Source of the DNA: Pseudomonas sp. RIT409
Lineage (GTDB): Bacteria; Pseudomonadota; Gammaproteobacteria; Pseudomonadales; Pseudomonadaceae
Assembly: GCF_003052515.2 (NCBI RefSeq)
Contig: NZ_QARE02000003.1
Location: 338,698 to 402,697 of the forward strand
DNA length: 64,000 nt
Reading direction: 5' to 3'
A model generated the notes under the pieces. It made no database searches, was not told the DNA's origin, and saw only the letters and a program-made list of their open reading frames with translations. Made by a program: the position numbers and the translations under genes. Shown one piece after another: positions 57,462 through 64,000 of this stretch; within the stretch, counting starts at the first letter, position 1; each line of letters opens with the position of its first letter.

Positions 57462-58345
57462 TTCCCGCCGGCCTGCGCATTGACGTGGACACCTACCGCG
57501 GCACCCGTGATGGCGTGCCGCGGCTGTTGGAGCTGCTGGACGAAGCCCAGGTCAAGGCGACGTTCTTTTTCAGCGTCGGGCCAGACAACATGGGGCGCCA
57601 TCTGTGGCGCCTTATCCGGCCGCGGTTCTTCTGGAAAATGCTGCGCTCCCGCGCCGCCAGCCTATATGGCTGGGACATTCTGCTGGCGGGGACCGCCTGG
57701 CCAGGCAAACCGATCGCCCGCGACCTCGGGCCGCTGATGCGCCGCGCACAGGAGGCCGGCCATGAAATCGGCCTGCACGCCTGGGATCATCACGGCTGGC
57801 AGGCCCATGCCGGGCAGTGGTCTGTGGCGCAACTGACCCGCCAGATCGAGCGAGGGGTCGATTGCCTGGCCGACATCCTCGGGCAACCGGTGACCTGCTC
57901 GGCCGCCGCCGGTTGGCGTGCCGATGAGCACGTGGTGCAGGCCAAACAGGCCTTCGCGTTTCGCTACAACAGTGACTGCCGGGGCCGCAGCGTGTTTCGT
58001 CCGCTGCTGGCCGACGGCCGGGCGGGCACCCCGCAGATTCCGGTGGACCTGCCGACGTTCGATGAAGTGATCGGGCCCCATCTGGACGCTGCCGCCTTCA
58101 ACGACTACCTGCTGCGACAGTTCCAGCCCTCGAAACTGAACGTCTACACCGTGCACGCGGAGGTCGAAGGCATCGTCATGGCCGACGCGTTTCGTCATCT
58201 GCTTCGCCAGGCGAAGCACCGTGGTGTGCAGTTCCGCCCTCTGGGCCACTCGCTCCCCGACACCCTCGAGCGTGTGCCCACCGGGCATCTGGTACGCGGC
58301 ACGCTGCCAGGGCGTGAGGGTTGGCTGGGAGTGCAGCACCCATGA
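57458..58345 (+). CDS. arnD: 4-deoxy-4-formamido-L-arabinose-phosphoundecaprenol deformylase ArnD
   Basis: A 295-residue NodB-type polysaccharide deacetylase-family enzyme that deformylates the lipid-linked Ara4FN. The conserved start [19 protein letters not shown] holds the metal Asp residues; [11 protein letters not shown] gives the metal histidines. The start codon is GTG at 57458, chosen because it keeps the operon's 4-base overlap pattern (GTGA) and matches the family N terminus. Confidence 0.94.
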   Translation: MIPAGLRIDVDTYRGTRDGVPRLLELLDEAQVKATFFFSVGPDNMGRHLWRLIRPRFFWKMLRSRAASLYGWDILLAGTAWPGKPIARDLGPLMRRAQEAGHEIGLHAWDHHGWQAHAGQWSVAQLTRQIERGVDCLADILGQPVTCSAAAGWRADEHVVQAKQAFAFRYNSDCRGRSVFRPLLADGRAGTPQIPVDLPTFDEVIGPHLDAAAFNDYLLRQFQPSKLNVYTVHAEVEGIVMADAFRHLLRQAKHRGVQFRPLGHSLPDTLERVPTGHLVRGTLPGREGWLGVQHP

Positions 58346-59988
58346 CCCGTGCCCAGTCGATCGGAATACTCGCCGTTGCGTTCGGGCTTGCTTATCTGCT
58401 GCCACTGGGTTTTCACGGCCTGTGGATTCCCGACGAAACCCGGTACGCCCAGGTCGCCCAAGAGATGTTGCACAGTGGCAACTGGGCCGCGCCCCATTTC
58501 ATGGGGTTGCGTTATTTCGAGAAACCCGCCGCCGGTTACTGGCTGATTGCAGTCTCCCAGGCCATCTTTGGAGAGAATCTGTTCGGGGTGCGCTTCGCCT
58601 CGGCGCTGACCACGGGCCTGACAGGCGTGCTGGTCTACCTGCTTGCCAGCCAGCTGTGGGAGGACGCGCAAAAACGCTTCGCCTGCGCGCTGCTGTTCTT
58701 GAGCTTCATGTTCGTGGCCGGTCAAGCTGGCTATGCCAACCTCGATCCGCAGTTCACCCTGTGGGTCAGCCTGTCGCTGGCGGCTTTCTGGCTCGCGGTG
58801 CATCGGACCGGGAACATCAGGCTGCTGTACTGGGCGCTGCTGGGTGTCGCCTGCGCCTTGGGCTTCATGACCAAAGGCTTCCTGGCCCTGGCCATGCCGG
58901 TGCTCGTCGCGCTGCCTTATATGCTCTGGCAGCGCCGTTTGCGCGAGCTGTTCACCTTCGGCCCGGTCGCGGTGCTGGTGGCGACGCTCATCAGTTTGCC
59001 CTGGGCGCTGACGGTGCAGGTGCGCGAGCCGGACTTCTGGCATTTCTTCTTCTGGCACGAGCACATCCGCCGCTTCGCCGGCGAGGACGCCCAACACGCG
59101 CAACCCTGGTGGTTTTATCTGCCGTTGCTGGTGGCCGCTTGCCTGCCCTGGGCCGTGTTGCTTCCCGCCACGTTGCGTCAAGCGTGGCACCAGCGCCGAC
59201 TTGAGGCGACCGGCTTCCTCCTGCTGTGGTTGTGGGTGCCGCTGATCTTTTTGAGTGCCGCGAAGGGCAAACTGCCCACTTACATATTGCCCTGCCTCGT
59301 GCCCTTGGCCCTGCTGATGGGCAGCGCGCTGGTGGACCGCTTGCGAACCGGCGCCATGGCGTCGGTACGCTGCAACGGCCTGTTCAATGCGGCACTGGGT
59401 GGCCTTGCACTGGCTGCCTTGGGATTCACGCAGATCAAAAAGCCGCTCTACTTTCATGAGCCGCAGCACCTGACCTTGGCCGTGACGCTGCTGTTGCTGT
59501 GGGTCGCCTGCAACGTAATGCAAGCGCTCAGGCCGATGCGCTTCTGGGCCCTGCCCGCCCTGGGCGGAGGGTTACTGGTGGCCCTGCTGCCCATGGCCCT
59601 GCCCCATGACGTGGTGTTCAACAAGACGCCAGACCGGTTCATCGCCCGATATCAGCAACCGTTGGCCGCCACTCGGCACCTGCTCAGCAATGACCTGGGC
59701 GTTGCCGCCGCGCTGTCTTGGCGGCTGCAACGTCAGGACGTGGTGTTCTACGACACCCGAGGCGAGCTGGAATACGGCTTGAGTTATCCGCAGGCCACGC
59801 CCCGCGAAGTGGACTGGACCCAGGTGCAGGCCTGGATGCGCCAGGCCCGGCGGGAGGGTTCGGTTGGTGTGGTCATGCGTGGCGATGGCCCCGATCAACA
59901 ACATGCGCTGAGTTTGCTACCCACCGACGGACAGCAATATCGGGAAGGCAATCTGTTGATTCTGATCTTCGACAGGATGCCGTCATGA
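58342..59988 (+). CDS. arnT: Undecaprenyl-phosphate-Ara4N:lipid A transferase ArnT
   Basis: A 548-residue GT83 integral membrane glycosyltransferase that moves L-Ara4N onto lipid A phosphates at the periplasmic face, giving polymyxin resistance. The catalytic first-loop motif [12 protein letters not shown] contains D31 and E32; [14 protein letters not shown] and [13 protein letters not shown] also fit. There are about twelve membrane segments and a soluble C-terminal domain (about 450-548). It overlaps arnD and arnE by 4 bases. Confidence 0.95.
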   Translation: MTRAQSIGILAVAFGLAYLLPLGFHGLWIPDETRYAQVAQEMLHSGNWAAPHFMGLRYFEKPAAGYWLIAVSQAIFGENLFGVRFASALTTGLTGVLVYLLASQLWEDAQKRFACALLFLSFMFVAGQAGYANLDPQFTLWVSLSLAAFWLAVHRTGNIRLLYWALLGVACALGFMTKGFLALAMPVLVALPYMLWQRRLRELFTFGPVAVLVATLISLPWALTVQVREPDFWHFFFWHEHIRRFAGEDAQHAQPWWFYLPLLVAACLPWAVLLPATLRQAWHQRRLEATGFLLLWLWVPLIFLSAAKGKLPTYILPCLVPLALLMGSALVDRLRTGAMASVRCNGLFNAALGGLALAALGFTQIKKPLYFHEPQHLTLAVTLLLLWVACNVMQALRPMRFWALPALGGGLLVALLPMALPHDVVFNKTPDRFIARYQQPLAATRHLLSNDLGVAAALSWRLQRQDVVFYDTRGELEYGLSYPQATPREVDWTQVQAWMRQARREGSVGVVMRGDGPDQQHALSLLPTDGQQYREGNLLILIFDRMPS

Positions 59989-60329
59989 CCTTCGTTCTGC
60001 TGTTTTGCGCCGGTCTGTTGACCTGCTTGGGCCAACTGGCACAGAAGCTGACCGTCGAGCGCTGGGGCAGCGGTTTCCCTGGCGTGCGCAGGGGGTGGCG
60101 CTGTATCTGGCTCTGGGTCGCCCTGGCCTGCCTGGGCGCGGGGCTGGCGCTGTGGCTGCTGGTGTTGCAACGCCTGGACGTCGGCCTGGCCTATCCCATG
60201 CTGGCGCTTAACGTCGTACTGATCACCCTGATCGGGCGCTACGCCTTCGATGAGCCCGTCGACGCTCGCCACTGGCTGGGGGTGGCGCTGATCGTGCTGG
60301 GCGTGACCCTGCTGGGGCGCCAGGCATGA
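59985..60329 (+). CDS. arnE: Undecaprenyl-phosphate-Ara4N flippase subunit ArnE
   Basis: A 114-residue SMR-like membrane protein with four hydrophobic segments, starting [20 protein letters not shown] and containing [14 protein letters not shown]. With ArnF it flips the lipid-linked sugar to the periplasmic side. The start lies inside the arnT stop (ATGA). Confidence 0.92.
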   Translation: MTFVLLFCAGLLTCLGQLAQKLTVERWGSGFPGVRRGWRCIWLWVALACLGAGLALWLLVLQRLDVGLAYPMLALNVVLITLIGRYAFDEPVDARHWLGVALIVLGVTLLGRQA

Positions 60330-60742
60330 GCCTGCGGCAAGGCCTGCTGCTGGCAACGAGCAGCGTGGCGTTGGTCAGTGCTGCGCAATTGGCGATGCGC
60401 TGGAGCATGCTCAGACTTCCCTCCCCGACCCAGTGGCTGGATGCCGTGCAGGCGGGCCGCGTCGATCCGGTCGCACTGGCAATCCTCGCCGGGGCGATCA
60501 CCGCCTATGGCCTGTCGATGCTCTGCTGGCTCGGCGCCCTGCGCGACATGCCCCTGAGCCGTGCGTATGCGTGGCTGAGCATCAGCTATGCGCTGGTGTA
60601 CCTGCTTGCGGCCACTCTGCCCTTTTTCAACGAGACACTCACCGTCCCGCGAACGGTGGGTGTGGCCCTGATCGTCCTCGGTGTGGTGACGATCAATTTC
60701 CGACGTGACCTGAGTCACAGCGCCAAGGAGTGTTCCCGATGA
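60326..60742 (+). CDS. arnF: Undecaprenyl-phosphate-Ara4N flippase subunit ArnF
   Basis: A 138-residue four-helix membrane protein, partner of ArnE. It contains DMPLSRAYAWLSISYALVYL, the SMR-like motif of the family, and PFFNETLTVPR. It overlaps arnE and ugd by 4 bases each. Confidence 0.92.
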   Translation: MSLRQGLLLATSSVALVSAAQLAMRWSMLRLPSPTQWLDAVQAGRVDPVALAILAGAITAYGLSMLCWLGALRDMPLSRAYAWLSISYALVYLLAATLPFFNETLTVPRTVGVALIVLGVVTINFRRDLSHSAKECSR

Positions 60743-62133
60743 AAATCAGTGTATTCGGCAGTGGTTATGTGGGCCTGGTGCAGGCGACGGTCTTGGCGGA
60801 AGTCGGCCACGACGTGGTGTGCATGGACATCGACCCCGCCAAGGTGGAGCGGTTGAGCAAGGGCCACGTGACGATCTACGAACCGGGCCTTGAGACGCTG
60901 GTACGGGAGAATCTGGAGGCCGGCCGGTTGCACTTCACCACGCAGGAGCAATGGGCGGTGGAGCACGGCGAGGTGTTGTTCATTGCCGTGGGTACGCCGT
61001 CACGCCCGGACGGGTCGGCGGACCTCAGCGGGTTCTTCGCCGTAGGCGAAGCCATCGCACGGCATCGTGTGGCGCCGGTGATCGTCGTGGAAAAGTCCAC
61101 CGTGCCGGTGGGCAGCGGGGACGCGCTGCGCAGTCATATCGACCATCATTTGCGCCAGTCGGCGCGGCTGCTGAAATTCGATGTCGTCTCCAACCCCGAA
61201 TTTCTCAAGGAAGGCTCGGCGGTCAAGGACTGTCGCCGCCCTGACCGTATTGTCATCGGCTGCGGCAACCCGGAGGTGTTTGCGGTCATGCGCGAACTCT
61301 ATGCGCCGTTCAACCGCAACCATGACCGCATCCTGTTCATGGACCTGCGCAGTGCCGAGCTGACCAAATACGCCGCCAATTGCATGCTGGCGACCAAAAT
61401 CAGTTTCATCAATCAGATCGCCGAACTGGCCGAACACCTGGGCGCAGACGTGGAGTCGGTGCGGCTGGGCATCGGCGCCGACTCGCGAATCGGCTATGAC
61501 TTCATCTATCCCGGCTGTGGCTATGGCGGCTCATGCTTCGGCAAGGACATCCGCGCGTTGATCCACAGCGCGCGCGAAGCGGGCTGCTCCAACGACCTGC
61601 TGAACGTGGTGGAAGACATCAATGAGCGGCAGAAGCACAAGCTGTTCGACCGCATCAACGCGTTCTATCAGGGCGAGCTGAAGGGCAAGACCTTCGCCTT
61701 GTGGGGCCTGGCATTCAAGCCCAACACCGACGACATGCGCGATGCCCCCAGCCGTGTCCTGATGGAAGCCCTGTGGGCGGCGGGGGCCACCGTGCGGGCG
61801 TTCGATCCGGAAGCCATGCAGGAAACCCAGCGGCTGTACGCCGACCAGCCGAATCTGGTGCTGATGGGGACGCCGGAATCGGTCCTGTCAGGGGCTGACG
61901 CGTTGATCGTGTGCACGGAGTGGCAGCAATTCAAAGCACCGGATTTCGAGTTGATCCACCAACGTCTGAAAGCGCCCGTGGTGTTCGACGGGCGCAATCT
62001 GTACGACACCGAACGCATGGCCCGACGCGGCTTCCAGTACTTTCCGATCGGACGCGGCGACTCCTGTCACTTGCCCATCCCGTTGCAGCAGTGGGCCCCG
62101 TACGAATTGCTGGCCAATCATCACGCGGTCTAG
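60739..62133 (+). CDS. ugd: UDP-glucose 6-dehydrogenase
   Basis: A 464-residue enzyme oxidising UDP-glucose to UDP-glucuronate, the substrate of ArnA. The N terminus MKISVFGSGYVGLVQA is the Rossmann motif; the catalytic Cys is in YPGCGYGGSCFGKD, with conserved Lys in ANCMLATKISF-type sequence. It is the last gene of the operon (ATGA overlap with arnF) and so provides the precursor locally, as in P. aeruginosa. Confidence 0.95.
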   Translation: MKISVFGSGYVGLVQATVLAEVGHDVVCMDIDPAKVERLSKGHVTIYEPGLETLVRENLEAGRLHFTTQEQWAVEHGEVLFIAVGTPSRPDGSADLSGFFAVGEAIARHRVAPVIVVEKSTVPVGSGDALRSHIDHHLRQSARLLKFDVVSNPEFLKEGSAVKDCRRPDRIVIGCGNPEVFAVMRELYAPFNRNHDRILFMDLRSAELTKYAANCMLATKISFINQIAELAEHLGADVESVRLGIGADSRIGYDFIYPGCGYGGSCFGKDIRALIHSAREAGCSNDLLNVVEDINERQKHKLFDRINAFYQGELKGKTFALWGLAFKPNTDDMRDAPSRVLMEALWAAGATVRAFDPEAMQETQRLYADQPNLVLMGTPESVLSGADALIVCTEWQQFKAPDFELIHQRLKAPVVFDGRNLYDTERMARRGFQYFPIGRGDSCHLPIPLQQWAPYELLANHHAV

Positions 62134-62200
62134 GCAACCGACACAGAGGGTGCCTGGGGAGCGCCCCCCCCTGCCGCCTGTTTGACGCGCTGGCATGAAC

Positions 62201-63826
62201 TCAACGCCCCGGCACCCGTAGCAGAACGTAGTCCTCCTTGTCGAACCGTCCGCTGAGCAGGACCGGCAGTTCCGCGAAAAAGGTGCCTTGAAGCTGCTGC
62301 AGGTCGTTATTGCTCATCACCACGTAAGCCGGGCCGGCAATTGCCTGCAGTTGTTCGGGTGTCTCGGTGAAGACCGGTTGCAGGTCTTCATCGACGTTGA
62401 CCATGAACTTGATGCCCTTGGCATCCCTCCCCATGCCGTGCAGCACCAGCGGCGAATGTTCCGAACGGGTCACATCGCGCACCGCCTGGGTGAAGTGACG
62501 GGTGTCGTACAGGATGCGCTCGGCTTTCTCGAAGACGCCGATGTAACCGATCCACACGGCCAGCACGGCACAGGCCGGTAGGCCATACAGCCTCAGCCGG
62601 GGGCGCATCAGCAGCGGCAAGGCAATGAGTTGCAACAGCCCCAGCGCCGTCAGCACCGGCCCGATATCGCTCAAGCCTTCGGGAAACCGAGGGCGCACCG
62701 CCAACAGGCCGGCCAGCAATGCACCCGGAATGAAGCAGCACAGCGTCAGAATCACGCCACGCATCCAGGCGTATGCACGCCCCGCCCGGACCTGAAACGG
62801 ATACGCCGCGACCACGGCGGCCAGCGGCAGCATGGGCAGGATGTAGCGCGCTTTCTTCGCCTGCGGGATCGACAGGCCGACCATGACCGTCAACCCCGCG
62901 AATGCACACAGGTAAACCAGGCTGCGCGCCTCGCTCGGGGACCTGCGCCCCGACAGCAGGACGATGCCCATCACCGCCAGCGCCAAGGGATACGCCAGCG
63001 CGTAGTTGCCCAATGAGCTGCCGAAATACCACAGCAGCGGGCTGGCCCCTTCGCTACCGTCCAGCCGTGAAGTGATTTGCATGCGGATCACTTCATCGAA
63101 AAACGCCGGCCCACCGCTGAACCAGGCCAACAGCAGCAACAGCGCCATGCAGGCGATCAACAACCCCAACGCCGTGGCTGCAAAGGTCGCTAGCCGTCGC
63201 CATTGCCGGCTCAGCAGGTAATAACTGCACAGTACCCCGGCGGGCACCACCAGACCGATGGGGCCGCGAATCGCGAACCCCAGCACCAGCAAGCCCAGCA
63301 TCCAGCCCAGCCGTCGGCGGGCAGCGAAATGGTCGTGGGCATAGGCCAGGTAGAAGGCGGAGAAAGAGACCGTCGCCAGCATCTGATCCAGCGACACCGC
63401 CCGGGTTTCGGTGATGAACGTGTTGCTCAGCAACAGCAAGGCGATGCTCAACCATGCCCAGCGTCGCGAATAGGGTGCGAGCAGGCGATACATCAGCCCC
63501 ACCGTCACGGCGGATGCGATGCACGTCGGCAGCCAGGCGCAAAAGCTGGTGACCTCGCCGAACGGCAGGGAAAACAGGTAAATCAGCCAGGTCGAGAACC
63601 CCGAATAATCCGGGTACGGCGCGCCGTAAGTGGTGGGAAAGGCGCTTGGGCCGTGGCGCAGCATTTCCTGGGCGAACAGCACGAAACGCGAGTCGAAGCC
63701 GATGATGCTCAGGTGCCAGCTGGCTGCCATGAACAGCAACAAGGCCAGCCCGCCCGCCTGAATCGCCTGGCGTCTGGCCCGCTGCGGGGTGACGCCAGAC
63801 AGGAACTCGGAAGCAACGGCAGTCAA
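62201..63826 (-). CDS. ArnT-like membrane glycosyltransferase (PMT/GT83 superfamily)
   Basis: A 541-residue polytopic protein with about twelve membrane segments and a C-terminal soluble part. It resembles ArnT in layout, with FDSRFVLFAQEMLRHG in the first periplasmic loop where ArnT has [13 protein letters not shown]; an acidic residue is kept. It may transfer a sugar from a polyprenyl carrier to lipid A or another glycan. The start is read as TTG at 63826, because AAGGGGT sits six bases upstream and no ATG occurs before the first membrane segment. It is convergent with ugd; 63827-64000 shows no gene. Confidence 0.82.
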   Translation of the reverse strand: MTAVASEFLSGVTPQRARRQAIQAGGLALLLFMAASWHLSIIGFDSRFVLFAQEMLRHGPSAFPTTYGAPYPDYSGFSTWLIYLFSLPFGEVTSFCAWLPTCIASAVTVGLMYRLLAPYSRRWAWLSIALLLLSNTFITETRAVSLDQMLATVSFSAFYLAYAHDHFAARRRLGWMLGLLVLGFAIRGPIGLVVPAGVLCSYYLLSRQWRRLATFAATALGLLIACMALLLLLAWFSGGPAFFDEVIRMQITSRLDGSEGASPLLWYFGSSLGNYALAYPLALAVMGIVLLSGRRSPSEARSLVYLCAFAGLTVMVGLSIPQAKKARYILPMLPLAAVVAAYPFQVRAGRAYAWMRGVILTLCCFIPGALLAGLLAVRPRFPEGLSDIGPVLTALGLLQLIALPLLMRPRLRLYGLPACAVLAVWIGYIGVFEKAERILYDTRHFTQAVRDVTRSEHSPLVLHGMGRDAKGIKFMVNVDEDLQPVFTETPEQLQAIAGPAYVVMSNNDLQQLQGTFFAELPVLLSGRFDKEDYVLLRVPGR

Positions 63827-64000
63827 TACTTACCCCTTATAGCGGCATCGGCACTCGATGGCTGACAACAGAGTAGCCCCGATCCGCAGACCGCGGCAGC
63901 GCTGGACGCCCAACGGCAACGGATCCCGCCATCGTCGCAAGCCGTTTTCACAACGCCAGCGCCGCGGGGGGGCCCAGCCCTACCGAGAAGCAACATCCCG

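Noticed and set aside
58195..59523. Long open frame antisense to arnD/arnT
   Set aside because: It is Gln/His/Arg-rich with no domain and lies opposite genes with clear motifs; a typical GC-rich shadow.

Overview
The window reads as GC-rich Pseudomonas chromosome. Three gene sets that are classical in this genus lie in it: the 2-ketogluconate operon (ptxS, kguEKTD) with perfect PtxS operators, the mannitol/glucitol/arabitol operon (mtlR, mtlEFGKDYZ), and the lipid A aminoarabinose operon (arnBCADTEF-ugd). A HrpR/HrpS-like pair of enhancer-binding proteins points towards the P. syringae side of the genus. Species cannot be settled from the window.

Layout. 1-3839 (minus): the 3'-truncated ercA-like alcohol dehydrogenase, a DNA alkyltransferase, a histidine phosphatase and an MFS exporter. 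4194-9526 (plus): ptxS-kguEKTD, ending at a perfect palindrome opposite a chemoreceptor gene (9574-11199, minus). 11781-16423: a DUF1652 protein, a UvrD-type helicase with an unusual N-terminal GX3 repeat, a pirin gene behind a strong dyad, and cobF. 16596-26208 (plus): mtlR and the mtl operon, carrying a REP-like hairpin cassette between mtlG and mtlK.

26386-33153 (all minus) is the most unusual part. HrpR/HrpS-type sigma-54 activators sit without any visible type III secretion genes. The same stretch holds a diguanylate cyclase, an HxlR regulator and a MltD/HrpH-like lytic transglycosylase. It also holds an unrecognised cysteine-free 204-residue protein whose gene has a textbook sigma-54 promoter and a full-length Shine-Dalgarno sequence. 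About 1 kb upstream of hrpR is AT-rich, non-coding, and contains two strong inverted repeats.

33232-44909 is a catabolic cluster of unknown substrate. It encodes three paralogous beta-hydroxyacid dehydrogenases, two carboxymuconolactone-decarboxylase-family proteins, a cupin, an AHL-lactonase-like metallo-hydrolase, an SDR, an MmgE/PrpD protein, an aldehyde dehydrogenase, a transporter, a NIPSNAP protein and a FadR-type GntR regulator. A shared CTGTMATACAAT-like motif occurs at three promoters of the cluster, which defines a probable local regulon. 45066-52561 is a second small-molecule cluster: gamma-glutamyltransferase, polyamine-type binding protein, amino-acid ABC transporter, GntR regulator and class III aminotransferase. 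It probably handles gamma-glutamyl or amine compounds.

53306-62133 is the complete arn operon, in which all seven gene junctions are 4-nt stop/start overlaps. It is followed on the opposite strand by a second ArnT-like membrane glycosyltransferase gene that appears to start with TTG. No tRNA, rRNA, CRISPR array or intact insertion sequence was seen.
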